A program made the translations under genes and the position numbers. Shown in pieces: positions 8,905 through 19,500 of a stretch of DNA of 57,986 nt. Under the pieces are notes generated by a model. The model was not told the DNA's origin, ran no database searches, and saw only the letters and a list, made by a program, of their open reading frames with translations. Origin of the DNA: Clostridiales bacterium (lineage in GTDB: Bacteria > Bacteroidota > Bacteroidia > Bacteroidales > Muribaculaceae); contig JAMPBP010000001.1 in NCBI GenBank assembly GCA_023666645.1, positions 741,083-799,068 on the forward strand, read 5' to 3'. Positions within the stretch are counted from its first letter, which is position 1; each line of letters begins with the position of its first letter.

Positions 8905-8936
8905 CAAAGATAAATAAAATCCACAGTACAGCCAAT
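8905..8936 (-). promoter_or_regulatory. Promoter of the TonB-dependent receptor gene
   Basis: Minus-strand TATCTTTG (8905-8912) with a TTG -33 element about 20 bp upstream (8933-8935). The predicted leader is about 60 nt. Confidence 0.6.
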
Positions 8937-9042
8937 TATCAACGGTGACCAACAACGTTAAGAATTATTAACCGTAAAAATATTGACAAACATGCCTGTA
9001 GTGTTGTGTATTGTGAGTAAACAAGTTTAAGTGGGTTCTATA

Positions 9043-9085
9043 ATAAAAAGGGTGAGTCGGGCTGTTGATGCCGGCTCACCCTATT
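9043..9085 (-). terminator. Intrinsic terminator after korB
   Basis: On the minus strand a 12-bp stem (9071-9082 with 9049-9060, one G-U pair, 10-nt loop) is followed by TTTTTATTATAG. It ends the korA-korB transcript. Confidence 0.85.
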
Positions 9086-9105
9086 GTTCTGTGATTGTCA
9101 CGGGG

Positions 9106-10122
9106 TTATTTTACGGTCCAGGTCTCGCCTGCGAGAATCATGTCGCGCAGGGTTTTGAATCCTTTGCGGGCTTGTACCTCGGCTACCTGTTCTGATACTT
9201 CCTCGTTGTAGACGGGCGATTGCACGTCGCGTATTACGCCTACTGCGAGCGGCAGGTCGTGGCCGTCCATCATGGCCAGTTGCTGGTGGAGGAAGTTGCT
9301 CTGGCAGTGTGCGTCGTGCACGAGCACGTCGTCGAGGGTGTATCCATCCTCGCCAATGGTCACGGCCTTGAGCAGGAATCCATCTTGCACGAGACCTTTC
9401 TCATTGTTGGCACCGAAGAGCATTTTCTCACCGTGACGCAGGTGAATGGTGCGCTCGGCACGGTACTCGCGGTCGGTAATGAAGTTGTGTATGCCGTTGT
9501 TGAATATGACGCAGTTTTGCAGTATCTCCACTACCGATGTGCCTTTGTGTCGTGCAGCGGCTACCATCACCTCCTGGGAGGTGGCCAGCTCAACATCGAT
9601 TGAGCGGCCAAAGAAGTTGCCACGGGCTCCGAATACCAGTTCGGCGGGAATGAACGGGTCCTCGGTGGTGCCGTAGGGCGACGATTTGGACACGAAGCCA
9701 CGGTCGCTTGTAGGGGAGTACTGGCCCTTTGTGAGGCCATATATCTTGTTGTTGAACAACATGATGTTGATGTCGATGTTGCGGCGCACTGCATGAATGA
9801 AGTGGTTGCCACCGATGGCGAGTCCGTCACCGTCACCCGAAATCTGCCATACGGTCATCTCGGGGTTGGCAACCTTGAAGCCGGTGGCTATAGCGGCTGC
9901 ACGGCCATGAATGGTGTGGAAGCCGTAGGTGTTCATGTAATAGGGGAGGCGCGAGCTGCAGCCTATGCCCGATATTACGGCAGTCTTGTAGGGGGGCACA
10001 CCCACGGTAGCCATGGCTTTGTGGAGGGTGTTGAGGATAGCGTGGTCGCCACAGCCAGGGCACCAGCGCACGGATTGATTGCTCTTATAGTCGGCAGCGG
10101 TATATGTTTTGTTTTCTTCCAT
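9106..10122 (-). CDS. korB: 2-oxoacid:ferredoxin oxidoreductase, beta subunit
   Basis: The thiamine-diphosphate-binding subunit of a 2-oxoacid (probably 2-oxoglutarate):ferredoxin oxidoreductase, which converts a 2-oxoacid and CoA to acyl-CoA and CO2 with reduction of ferredoxin. Visible signatures are WCPGCGDH near residue 21, GIGCSSRLP, and the ThDP/Mg motif SGDGDGLAIGGNH followed by NNKIYGLTKGQ. The conserved cysteines of WCPGCGDH are among the cluster ligands of this family. Length, 338 residues, is normal. It is separated by 10 bp from the alpha subunit gene upstream, and both are read leftwards. Bacteroidota commonly carry this pair as korAB; the choice of 2-oxoglutarate over pyruvate or branched-chain acids is from overall family resemblance. 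Confidence 0.92.
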   Translation of the reverse strand: MEENKTYTAADYKSNQSVRWCPGCGDHAILNTLHKAMATVGVPPYKTAVISGIGCSSRLPYYMNTYGFHTIHGRAAAIATGFKVANPEMTVWQISGDGDGLAIGGNHFIHAVRRNIDINIMLFNNKIYGLTKGQYSPTSDRGFVSKSSPYGTTEDPFIPAELVFGARGNFFGRSIDVELATSQEVMVAAARHKGTSVVEILQNCVIFNNGIHNFITDREYRAERTIHLRHGEKMLFGANNEKGLVQDGFLLKAVTIGEDGYTLDDVLVHDAHCQSNFLHQQLAMMDGHDLPLAVGVIRDVQSPVYNEEVSEQVAEVQARKGFKTLRDMILAGETWTVK

Positions 10123-10132
10123 GACTCCGGTT

Positions 10133-11974
10133 CTATTTTTGGTTGATGATGCGTGTGACAGCGTCCTTTACTTCCTGAGTGAGGAATGGCTGGCCCTGTA
10201 TCTTGTTGATTCGTTCAATCTTGACCTCTGGCATCTTGGCCTGGAGGTAGTCGGCAAACTGACCGCAGTTGAGTTCGGCCACGATGACACGTTTGTAGCG
10301 GTGGAGCACATCGGCAGTGTTGGCCGGCAGGGGGTTGATGTAACGGAACTGAGCGAATGCTACCTGAACACCCTCGTGGTTGAGTTCCTCGGCAGCTGAG
10401 CGCAGGTGTCCGTAGGTACCGCCCCAGCCCACAAGCAGTGTGTCGGCATCAGCGTCACCGAGCACTTCGAGTTGTGGAATATCGTTGGCAATGAGCTCGA
10501 CCTTGCGGCGGCGCAGCTTGACCATTTCTTCATGGTTGGCGGGATCGGTCGAGATGGCACCGGTGCGGGAGTCCTTCTCGAGGCCACCGAGACAGTGGGT
10601 CAGACCTTCGGTGCCGGGTATTGCCCAGTAGCGTGCCAGGGTGTTCTCGTCGCGCAGGTAAGGCTTCCAGTCGGCACGCTTTCCCTCAGGCACATAGGGT
10701 GTCTTGATTGTAGGATATTCATCGTCATCAGGCACGCGCCAGGCGCTCGAGCCGTTGCCTATGAAGGCATCGCTCAGGAGAATCACGGGGGTCATGTGCT
10801 CGATGGCTATACGGCAGGCCTCGAAGGCCATTGTGAAGCAGTCGGTAGGGGATGCGGGAGCCACGACAACGATGGGCGACTCACCGTTACGGCCATAGAG
10901 TGCCTGCATGAGGTCGGTCTGCTCGGTCTTGGTGGGAAGGCCGGTAGATGGTCCTCCGCGCTGCACGTCGATTATCACGAGAGGCAATTCGGCTATGACA
11001 GCCAGGCCTATGCCTTCGCTCTTGAGAGCCAGGCCTGGACCCGAAGTCGAGGTGACGGCCAGATTACCGGCAAACGAGGCTCCGATGGCCGAGCACACGC
11101 CAGCAATCTCGTCCTCCATCTGCACCGCCTTTACACCGAGATCTTTGCGCTTTGCGAGTTCGTGGAGAATGTCGGTTGCGGGGGTGATGGGATAGCTGCC
11201 CAGGAAAAGAGGACGGCCTGATTTCTCAGAAGCCATGATCAAGCCCCAGGCTGTGGCAGTGTTGCCGTTGATATCGGTGTAGACACCGCTGCGTATCTCG
11301 TCGGTCTCGATGCGGTAGGTCGACACCGAGGCGTGTATGTTGTGTCCGTAGTTGTAGCCGGCTTCGAGCACCTTGCAGTTGGCCTCGAAGACGGCGGGTT
11401 TCTTGGCAAACTTGTTCTTGAGCAGGTGCTTTACAGCGTCAAGAGGACGGTCAAACAGCCAGCATACAAGGCCGAGCGCCAGAATGTTGCGGCATTTGAG
11501 CATCGATTTCTGGTCCATGCCGCTGTCAGCGAGAGCCGCCTTGGTCATCGTTGTGACAGGCACTTCGACAACCTGTGCTGTGATGCCGAGTTCCTTGATG
11601 GCATCCTCGGTCTCATACATCGCTTTCCTGAGACCTTCGCTCTTGAAGGTGTCGATGTCGATTATAATCACACCACCGGGGGCAAGGAACTTGATGTTCT
11701 GTTTCAGAGCAGCGGGATTCATGGCGATGAGTACATTGCACTTGTCGCCGGGGGTGTGGACACCCTGGCCCACACTCACCTGGAATCCCGACACGCCGCT
11801 CAATGAGCCTTGGGGGGCGCGTATCTCGGCCGGATAGTCGGGGAATGTCGAGACGGCACATCCCAACCCTGCCGATACATTAGTGAACATATTGCCGGCA
11901 AGCTGCATGCCGTCGCCCGAGTCGCCTGAGAATCTTACCACTACTTTCTCAAGCTCTATGACGTTTGTATTCAT
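10133..11974 (-). CDS. korA: 2-oxoacid:ferredoxin oxidoreductase, alpha subunit (gamma-alpha fusion)
   Basis: Partner of KorB. The first 190 or so residues are the gamma domain (VVRFSGDSGDGMQ, then a CoA-acceptor region ending near residue 190), fused to the alpha domain with the pyrimidine-binding region GSYPITPATDILHELA, QMEDEIAGVCSAIGAS, STSGPGLALKSEG and DVQRGGPSTGLPTKTEQ. The C-terminal transketolase-C-like domain contains LLVGWGGTYG. At 613 residues this gamma-alpha fusion has the standard size for anaerobic Bacteroidota. There is no built-in ferredoxin domain, so electrons must go to a separate ferredoxin. A promoter lies directly upstream at 12009-12039, so the pair is probably a two-gene operon. 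Confidence 0.92.
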   Translation of the reverse strand: MNTNVIELEKVVVRFSGDSGDGMQLAGNMFTNVSAGLGCAVSTFPDYPAEIRAPQGSLSGVSGFQVSVGQGVHTPGDKCNVLIAMNPAALKQNIKFLAPGGVIIIDIDTFKSEGLRKAMYETEDAIKELGITAQVVEVPVTTMTKAALADSGMDQKSMLKCRNILALGLVCWLFDRPLDAVKHLLKNKFAKKPAVFEANCKVLEAGYNYGHNIHASVSTYRIETDEIRSGVYTDINGNTATAWGLIMASEKSGRPLFLGSYPITPATDILHELAKRKDLGVKAVQMEDEIAGVCSAIGASFAGNLAVTSTSGPGLALKSEGIGLAVIAELPLVIIDVQRGGPSTGLPTKTEQTDLMQALYGRNGESPIVVVAPASPTDCFTMAFEACRIAIEHMTPVILLSDAFIGNGSSAWRVPDDDEYPTIKTPYVPEGKRADWKPYLRDENTLARYWAIPGTEGLTHCLGGLEKDSRTGAISTDPANHEEMVKLRRRKVELIANDIPQLEVLGDADADTLLVGWGGTYGHLRSAAEELNHEGVQVAFAQFRYINPLPANTADVLHRYKRVIVAELNCGQFADYLQAKMPEVKIERINKIQGQPFLTQEVKDAVTRIINQK

Positions 11975-12008
11975 AAATCTTCGTTGATTGGTTTAAATTA
12001 TTTGATGG

Positions 12009-12039
12009 CAAATTTAATTGTATTTACAATTGCCACAAA
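12009..12039 (-). promoter_or_regulatory. Promoter of korAB
   Basis: Minus-strand TAAATTTG (12009-12016) with TTTG at 12036-12039, a spacing of 19 bp. The remaining intergenic stretch up to 12214 is AT-rich with nothing further I can support. Confidence 0.6.
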
Positions 12040-12214
12040 ATTTTCATTCAAAAACTTTTTGTAAATAACTTCTTACAATCAGTAGTCGAAAAGGTCATAA
12101 AGTCACAAATTTGCAATCAAAGCGACATAACGATATTTTTCTACCTTTGAGCGTGACGTTAAGCTACAAAAACAGGCTGCTGAGATATCATTATTCCGAT
12201 GTGAATATTGCAAT

Positions 12215-14812
12215 TTATAACATGAGCGAGAAGTGGTGTTGTCCGGCTGAATATTCGGTTGGGGTGTTCTCGCCGGGCAGTGTCACCATTGCGCGGGCGC
12301 CCGATGGTACAGTGATATCCCATAGCCAGTTGTCACCCTCGTAGCGCCAGCTGCTTTTGATTTCGCCCGCCTGAGAGTTGTATGTGGCGTCGAGATGTCC
12401 CAGACGACGGTCGGGGCGTGGTTGCATGATGATAGTCTTGAACCCGGGGTCGGAGGGGTCGGCCGATATGCCGGCGGCGGTTTCCCACAACCACTCGCAC
12501 ACACACCCGTAGGCATAGTGATTGAAACTGTTCATACCCCGGGGGCCCATGCCCTTGTCGAGCATGTAGCTGTTCCATCGTTCCCATATAGTGGTGGCTC
12601 CGTTGTCGATGGAGTAGAGCCAGCTCGGGTTGCGGCGCTGGAACAGCAGTTCGTAGGCTATGTCGGTCATTCCGTTTTCGGTGAGTGTGGGCATGAGTAT
12701 AGATGTGCCCAGGAAGCCTGTCTGGAGGCAGTTGTCGTGGTCTGCGATATTCTGTCGTAAGCGCTCTATCATCTTTTCACGGGCATCTCCCTCGACGAGG
12801 TTGTTCTTCAGGGCGAAGAGGGCCGGGGTCTGCATGGTGTTGAGAATGGCGTTGACAAATAGGCCATCGGCATCAAGGTGTTTCTCCACCAACTGCTGCC
12901 GGGCTTCTTGGGCCATGGCGGAGTAGGGCTCCGGATCGCGGCCGCTTGCCCGGGCCATGTCGGCCATCATCTCGGCGTCCATGAGCCAGTAGTTGGAGGC
13001 CAGGTAGTTCCAGTAGTCAACGGCCTCGGGGCGTAGGAAAACTTCACCTTTGCTGTTTGTGTCGTATATCCCGCCGCCACAGCTTTCCAGCGGTTCGTAG
13101 CTGAGCCAGTCGGCCCACTGGTAGTTGTTGTTCTCGGCAGTCAACGCCTCATGTGATGCCTTGACATCGGCGAGGTGGTTGATGTAGCGTTCCATCATTT
13201 CCCAGTTCTCGTCGATGATGCCTGTGTCACCATATTGCTTCCATATAACCCATGGCACGATGATGCCTGCGTCGGCCCATCCCAGACGCATCATGTCGTT
13301 GTCATAGGCACCATACTGAGCCCATGGTGCCACGCCGGGCAGGCCACCGGTTGGAGTCTGGGTGTCGCGCATGTCACGCAGCCATTTATGAAAAAAGTCG
13401 CGTGTATTGGCAAAGTATGTACCTGTCTCGCTGAATACCTGAGTGTCGGCTGTCCAGCCCAGGCGTTCATTGCGCTGGGGACAGTCGGTGGGAACCGAAA
13501 GATAGTTGGACCTCATGCCCCAGACGGTGTTGGATATGAGCTGGTTGATTGAAGCATTTCCGGTGGACAGTGTGCCGAGTTCGAGAGTGTCGCTGATTGA
13601 GGTGACAGGAATGGTCTTGACCGACTTTATCTCGACATCGGCATCGGCCTCGATGGTCGCATAGCGGTAGCCGAAGAAGGTATTGCGCGGGCGGAATGTG
13701 GAGTATTGGTTGCCATCACCGCCAAATGTGTAGTCAAGGCTCATGCCTGAGTCGGGGCATCGCAGGTTGAGTCGGTGCACGCTTCCCTCGGGGCCGTCCA
13801 TGCCCCGGCTATGGGCCCCGTTGCCATCATTGAGGAGTTCACCGGGGAGAAAGCGCAAAGTGGTGCCGGGCTGTGCTATGAATTCAAAATCGGGAACTCC
13901 GGCACAGTTCTGTCCAAAGTCGACAACGAGCTTTTCACCTGCTTTCACTGTCATGGTTTCTCCGGGCGAGTACCGGCGGTTTACCACCACTGTGCCATGG
14001 TTTTCTTCATCGGCACCGGTAACCTCGCTCCAGTTGTAGGCGTTTACAGGAGAGAGAGCGAGGTCATCGCGGAAGTATACCTCGGCACCCTCACAAGGGT
14101 AAATCTCCCCTTTGAATTCGTCATTGACCGCAGGTGTCGACAATTTTTCGGGAGTCATGTAGCCGGGTAGCTCGCGGGAGTCGTAAACCTCGCCGTCAAA
14201 GATGGCAGCGTGTTTCACCGGTCCGGCTATGCCGGCTTTCCATGTGATGGTATCGCTTGCCACATAGCTTTTGGAACCATCGTCGTGGGTGAGTTCGAGA
14301 ACGCCTCGGAAAGCGACCTTGTGGCCTATCATTCCATCACTGTGGCCCGGTGTGACAATTTTGTCGGCCCACCAGCCCGGTGTAACCTGAACGGCAAGTG
14401 TATTGGTTCCACCGGCGGCACAGTCCATACCCGATGTGATGTCGTAGGTGTACGATAGCCTGGTCTTCAGCGGGTGGGTGAATCCCGGCTTGAGAATCTC
14501 CTCACCCACAGGCTGTCCATTGACATAGAGGTCGTTGACGCCCAGTGAGGTGGTCATCCACCGGGCCTGTGTCACCTTCTTCCTGTTAGTGACTTCGGTG
14601 ACAAACCATGCGGCGCCATCGGCGGCTCGGGCACCGTCATATATACGTTCTCTTACTACAGGCGCGTCGGCAACCGAAATCCAGCATGATTTTTCCCATA
14701 AGGAGTCGGCAAGAGGTTCAACACGTTGTCCCACAGTGGTGGTGACGTTATCATCGCAGCTGCACAATGCTAATATTGCGGCTATACAGCAATAGGAAAT
14801 TCTTATTTTCAC
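12215..14812 (-). CDS. Alpha-L-rhamnosidase, GH78-like lipoprotein
   Basis: A glycoside hydrolase of the GH78 type, which removes terminal alpha-L-rhamnose by inversion. The N-terminus is a lipoprotein signal with lipobox LALCSC, so the enzyme is anchored to a membrane, probably facing the periplasm or surface. Beta-sandwich domains fill the first 400 or so residues (WMTTSLGVNDLYVNG region), followed by the (alpha/alpha)6 catalytic domain with NERLGWTADTQVFSETG, where the acidic residues correspond to the catalytic cluster, and a C-terminal beta-sandwich. The frame is open to a TTG at 14845, but the GTG at 14812 places the signal peptide correctly and clears the upstream terminator. It is downstream of the GH125 gene and the HTCS regulator on the same strand, so it belongs to the PUL. 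Confidence 0.88.
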   Translation of the reverse strand: MKIRISYCCIAAILALCSCDDNVTTTVGQRVEPLADSLWEKSCWISVADAPVVRERIYDGARAADGAAWFVTEVTNRKKVTQARWMTTSLGVNDLYVNGQPVGEEILKPGFTHPLKTRLSYTYDITSGMDCAAGGTNTLAVQVTPGWWADKIVTPGHSDGMIGHKVAFRGVLELTHDDGSKSYVASDTITWKAGIAGPVKHAAIFDGEVYDSRELPGYMTPEKLSTPAVNDEFKGEIYPCEGAEVYFRDDLALSPVNAYNWSEVTGADEENHGTVVVNRRYSPGETMTVKAGEKLVVDFGQNCAGVPDFEFIAQPGTTLRFLPGELLNDGNGAHSRGMDGPEGSVHRLNLRCPDSGMSLDYTFGGDGNQYSTFRPRNTFFGYRYATIEADADVEIKSVKTIPVTSISDTLELGTLSTGNASINQLISNTVWGMRSNYLSVPTDCPQRNERLGWTADTQVFSETGTYFANTRDFFHKWLRDMRDTQTPTGGLPGVAPWAQYGAYDNDMMRLGWADAGIIVPWVIWKQYGDTGIIDENWEMMERYINHLADVKASHEALTAENNNYQWADWLSYEPLESCGGGIYDTNSKGEVFLRPEAVDYWNYLASNYWLMDAEMMADMARASGRDPEPYSAMAQEARQQLVEKHLDADGLFVNAILNTMQTPALFALKNNLVEGDAREKMIERLRQNIADHDNCLQTGFLGTSILMPTLTENGMTDIAYELLFQRRNPSWLYSIDNGATTIWERWNSYMLDKGMGPRGMNSFNHYAYGCVCEWLWETAAGISADPSDPGFKTIIMQPRPDRRLGHLDATYNSQAGEIKSSWRYEGDNWLWDITVPSGARAMVTLPGENTPTEYSAGQHHFSLML

Positions 14813-14850
14813 GGTTATGGTTGTTTGTTTTTGTTGCTTGTACAATTTAA

Positions 14851-14893
14851 AATCCTGTGCTCAGGTGTAATAAAGACACTTGGACACAGGATT
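14851..14893 (-). terminator. Terminator between GH125 and GH78 genes
   Basis: AATCCTGTG (14851-14859) pairs with CACAGGATT (14885-14893), with further inner pairing; on the minus strand the stem is followed by TTTAAATTG. It would end or attenuate the GH125 transcript before GH78. Confidence 0.65.
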
Positions 14894-14927
14894 ACTGTTT
14901 TTTCAATGAAAATGGAATAGTGGACGG

Positions 14928-16394
14928 TCAAATGTTGTTGAGCAGGTCTATTTTCCCCTCATTGACAAGTTTGAGAATGAGTTCGCCAAAAAGGGTGTTC
15001 TGCCATGCAAACCATGCGCGGGTGAAGTCGGCTGCATCGTTCTTGTTATAGGACTCGTGAATGAAGCCGGTACCGGCGTCGGTAGCCATGAGCGACTTTA
15101 TGCACTCGGCAATCTCATTGTCATCGGTGCTCGTGAACGCCTTCATCATCACACTCATGGGCCATACATAGTTGTATCCTACGTGGGGACCACCGATACC
15201 CTCGCCTGCTGTACCCGAGAAGAAGTAGGGGTTTGAATCGCTCCACACAAAGCGGCGGGTGTTCTGATACACAGGGTCATCGACAGGGACGTCACACAGA
15301 TAAGCGAGAGATAGCAGGCTGGGAGCATTGGAATCGTCCATCATGTAGCTGTTGCCAAAGCCATCGACCTCAAAGGCATATATAGGGCCATACTTGGGGT
15401 GGTTTACAACGGCATGTTTGTGGAGGGCTGTCTCGACCTCATTGGCCATGCTTGTACAGCGCTGGGCGAGTTCTTCGTTTTTATTGACTTTAGTGAGAAT
15501 GTCGGCGGCTTTGCGTAAAATGGATACTGCAAAGAAATTGGAGGGAACCAGATACTGCAGGGTGGTTGCGTCGTCGCTGGGGCGGAATGCTGATACGATA
15601 AGCCCACACTGCTTCACGGGGGAACCGTGTCCATCGTTGTTCACGGTATCGAGCGCACGCTCAGTTACACGCTGGAACCTATAGGGGCCTACATTGTCGG
15701 CATCGCGGTGCTGCTGGGTCTCGAAGGTTTCGAGTATTTTTGTTATAGCTTGGAGCCATGTATTGTCAAAGATAGAGTCATCACCTGTCACCAGCCAGTA
15801 TTCATAGGCCAGTCTCACCGGATAGCATAGGGAATCGATTTCCCATTTACGCTCGTGGACTTCGGGGAGCATGTCAGTGAGGTCCGACTGCCACTCGCCA
15901 CCTGTGGGCCCATCATTGAAGGCATTGGCATAGGGATCGATGCATATGAGTTTGAACTGGCGTCGTATCACGCCCTCCACCATGTTCTTCAGTTCCTTGT
16001 CATCGTTACAAAGCTGTACATAAGGCCACACTTGGGCGCCAGAGTCGCGGAGCCACATGGCGTGAATGTCGCCGGTGTATACGAAAGTGTCGTGATGGCC
16101 GTCACTCTTGTCGATGCGATAGTGAACAGTGGTATCGATGGTATTTGGGAAACAGTTCTCAAACATCCATGCCAGCTTCTTGTTGGTGAGCATTTTTTTC
16201 ACACGGGCTATCTCTCGCTCCACGGCCTTGGAGTTAAACAGGCGTTCCGATTTGGCCGGACGACATGTCACTGAGTAGTCATTGACGGTTATATTGGTAT
16301 TGTCTGAAGCACATACCGGGCACGTATAGGCCATGGCTGAAGCCGATGATGCGAGCAGAGATGTAGTAAGGGCAAAGATAACTATTGGTTTCAT
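14928..16394 (-). CDS. GH125 exo-alpha-1,6-mannosidase
   Basis: A secreted 488-residue enzyme with signal peptide (cleavage after ASA near residue 20). The GH125 family is metal-independent and removes terminal alpha-1,6-linked mannose by inversion. The recognisable stretches are TGDIHAMWLRDSGAQVWPYV, NDGPTGGEWQSDLTDMLPE, WEIDSLCYPVRLAYEYW and the C-terminal GEGIGGPHVGYNYVWPM. Length matches the family. It lies immediately downstream of the HTCS regulator on the same strand and upstream of a GH78 rhamnosidase, and complements the GH76 endo-mannanases of the other PUL arm: endo-cutting at the surface, exo-trimming in the periplasm. Confidence 0.92.
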   Translation of the reverse strand: MKPIVIFALTTSLLASSASAMAYTCPVCASDNTNITVNDYSVTCRPAKSERLFNSKAVEREIARVKKMLTNKKLAWMFENCFPNTIDTTVHYRIDKSDGHHDTFVYTGDIHAMWLRDSGAQVWPYVQLCNDDKELKNMVEGVIRRQFKLICIDPYANAFNDGPTGGEWQSDLTDMLPEVHERKWEIDSLCYPVRLAYEYWLVTGDDSIFDNTWLQAITKILETFETQQHRDADNVGPYRFQRVTERALDTVNNDGHGSPVKQCGLIVSAFRPSDDATTLQYLVPSNFFAVSILRKAADILTKVNKNEELAQRCTSMANEVETALHKHAVVNHPKYGPIYAFEVDGFGNSYMMDDSNAPSLLSLAYLCDVPVDDPVYQNTRRFVWSDSNPYFFSGTAGEGIGGPHVGYNYVWPMSVMMKAFTSTDDNEIAECIKSLMATDAGTGFIHESYNKNDAADFTRAWFAWQNTLFGELILKLVNEGKIDLLNNI

Positions 16395-16421
16395 AATGAT
16401 GTGAAATGTTGGTTATAGTTG

Positions 16422-16429
16422 CAAATTTA
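16422..16429 (-). promoter_or_regulatory. -7 promoter box of the GH125 gene
   Basis: Minus-strand TAAATTTG about 28 nt upstream of the ATG at 16394; no clear -33 element. Lack of a -33 is compatible with activator (HTCS) dependence. Confidence 0.4.
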
Positions 16430-16521
16430 CATATTATTATTCTTACAGAATGTCCATTTCAGTGACATAAATGTATTGAATAATGTGCATAATGCTTTTT
16501 TACAGGCTCGGACTATGGTTA

Positions 16522-19500
16522 TTACCTGTTGTTGCTGTCGGTGGGATTGTTGAGTGAGTTGTCGCGGGTTTGGTGTGATGTGCGGTATTCCTTAGGAGTC
16601 ATCTGGTATCGTTTGGCAAACTCACGGTAGAAATGAGATCTGTTGCTGAAGCCTGTGCGGAACATTATTTCCTGAACCGTGAGAGACGTTGTGCATAACA
16701 GCTTGGCCGCAGCAGCCATGCGGTGGTCCTTGATCAGGTCGTTGGGTGATGACATGTCCAGTTCCTTGAGCTTGCGGTAGAGGTTTCTCACCGACATGTT
16801 GAGATGTGAGGCCATGGCCTCAATCGATAGCTCCGAGTCATCGATGTTTGTGTCGATGAAGGTGGTGAGACCGTCGATGAATGTCTTGTCCTCGCGGCTC
16901 ACGAGTTGGCCTTGCTCATACTGGTAGGCACTTCCTGAGCTGTTGTAGTATTCCCTGAGCTGGTCACTGCGCTCGATGAGCCTGGAAATCATGGCCCGCA
17001 GATAACCGAAGCTGAAAGGCTTGCGTATGTACACATCGGCTCCCGACTCGATACCTTCAATCATCTCATCGTTGGAGGTTTTGGCCGATAGTATTATCAA
17101 TGGAATATGGGCGGTGTGGCGGTTGGCCTTGATTTGTTTTGAGAATGAGAGCCCATCGGTACCGGGCATCATCACATCTGTTATTATGAGGTCGTAGACC
17201 GAGTCGGTGAGCAACGTGATGGCCTCATCGCCATTGGTTGCAGTGGTCACGTTATACTCTGAGAGGCTGTCCTTGAGCAACGATAGTATCTCCACATTGT
17301 CGTCAACCACGAGCAAGCGGCGGCTTGAAGTCGGCTTCATGTCATGCGCTGCATCGGCTTGCAGTGATTCCGTCCCCTTATTATTGACCGGGGCTAAGGA
17401 AGTGCCGTTGTCGGGAACCGCGCGCGAAGATGCCGTGGGGTGTTTGCCTGATATAATGGTATCATCTTCCTTGGCATCGGGCTGCAGCATGGGGAGGGTA
17501 ACGATAAACGAGGCGTATTTGCCCACCTCGCTTTCGATGGCAATCGATCCTTCAAGCTGCTCGACCATGGAGTGGCATATGGCCATTCCAAGGCCATTGC
17601 GTGCCGACAGTCCGTGGGTCATTTTCTCCTCGATATTGTCCAGGATAGCATAGCGGTTGAATATGCGCCCTCGGTCTTCAGGTCTGATTCCCTTACCTGT
17701 GTTCCATACCTCAAGGCGCAGAGTGTCGCACTCCCGTTTGAGTGACACTCTGATGGTACCTCCTTCGTGGGTGTATTTGAATGCGTTGGATATCAGATTG
17801 TTGATAATTTTGCTTATGGAGTTGTAGTCGGTGTTCCACACTATGCCCGGCTCCACGTTGTTCTCAACTGTGATGTGGGTGCGCTCAGACATGTCGGCAA
17901 AGGTGTCGATGGTATCGTTGCACAGTTCGCTCACATCAATATGCCTCACCTTGCGCTGGCTGTGGCCGGTCTCGATGCGCCTCAAGTCAATGATCTCCTG
18001 TATCAGGTTGTCAAGACGGCGTGAGTTGCGATATATCAGCGAGGTGTACTTCCTGATGTATTCATCAGTGTTCTCATACGACATGATGCGTTCACAAGGA
18101 CCTTGAATCAAAGTGATGGGGGTGCAGAACTCATGGGTGATGTTTGTGAAGAATTTAAGCTTTTCCTCGTAGAGTTCCTCCTTGTGGGCCTGCTGCATCT
18201 TGTCGAGGGTGTGCTGCTGCTTTTCGCGTTGCCGGCGTATGTATTGACCGACTATCATCATGGCTATTCCCAGGAGTATGAGAGAGTACACTACCTTGGC
18301 CAGTGTTGATTCATACCAGCGTGGTGTTATGTCGAGAGTGAGAGTGAGCGGCCGGCTCTCGGTGTGCAGGTCATGGTTGATGCTTTTGACATGGAGAGTG
18401 TGTTTGCCGGGATTGAGGTTGGTGAAAGAGATGGCATTGTCGGCTCCGTTGCGGTTCCACTCGCGTCCATCGAGCGAGTAGAGATAGTCGATGGCATGGG
18501 TGCTTACAAATTCGGGCGTGGAGAACAGGAGGGTAAGATAGTTCTGGTCGCGGTCGAATTTCAACGCACCGGTTTTATTATCGATGTATTTGTTATAGCT
18601 CTCGTTCTGGCCATTGATCGAGAGGCCTATGAGTTTTACAGTCGACTCGGTCGATTCTCCGGTGACATAGCGGTCGTTGTGTTTGACGAGAACCAGTCCG
18701 TCGATGCCTCCAAACATGAGCACGCTGTCGGGCGAGATATATGCTGCTCCATCGCTGAATTCTGATACCGGGATTCCGTTGTCATGGTCGAAGAGTGAGG
18801 TCTGGCCGCTGTCAGGGTCAAAGTTGATGAGACCTTGATTGGTTGAAATCCACAGGTCGCCGGTGTGATCGAGCAGCAGACAGTGTATCGTACTGTTGAC
18901 AAAACCATCGTTGCTGCCGTTGTATAGCCGCTCCTCGCGGGGTGTCTGTTTTACCAGGCCATTGCCGGTCCCGAGCCATATGATGTCATGGAGTTTCAAT
19001 ATGCTGAACACATCGTTGATAGTCTTTGACTCGTAGCTGTTGCGCAGGGGAATGCGCTTGAGATTGTCCGATGGTTCGTCATATATGTATGCTCCCATGC
19101 CGCGGTTGGCAAAAACGGGACGTCCCTGATTATCGGTCGATAGGGAGAAGAAATAGTTGTTGGAGAATGTACGGTCGCCCACGAGGTATTGTTTGGAGGA
19201 ATGCAGACGAGGGCGGGTTCCGCTTTTGTCGATTCGCGACTTGAACACGCCTTTGCCTATCGAGGCGGCCCATAGCAGTGAATCTCCTTGCACACTCACG
19301 CCATGAATCCACTGCATTTCCATGTCGCTTTCGACGGGGTAAATGGAGTGTGTGCGTTTGTCATATATGTTTATGCCTTCTTCGGTGCCTAACCACATAT
19401 AGGGACTGTCGTCGCTGCTGTCGATGGCAAATACTGAGTTGTGAAGCAACCCGGAGTTGGCCGATGTGTGTAGTGTCATGGCTCCGTGGCGTGCTGTATT

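Noticed and set aside
12142..12149. Plus-strand TACCTTTG that could start an antisense RNA against the 3' end of the GH78 gene
   Set aside because: It has no -33 element and no downstream terminator, and such 8-mers occur by chance in AT-rich gaps.
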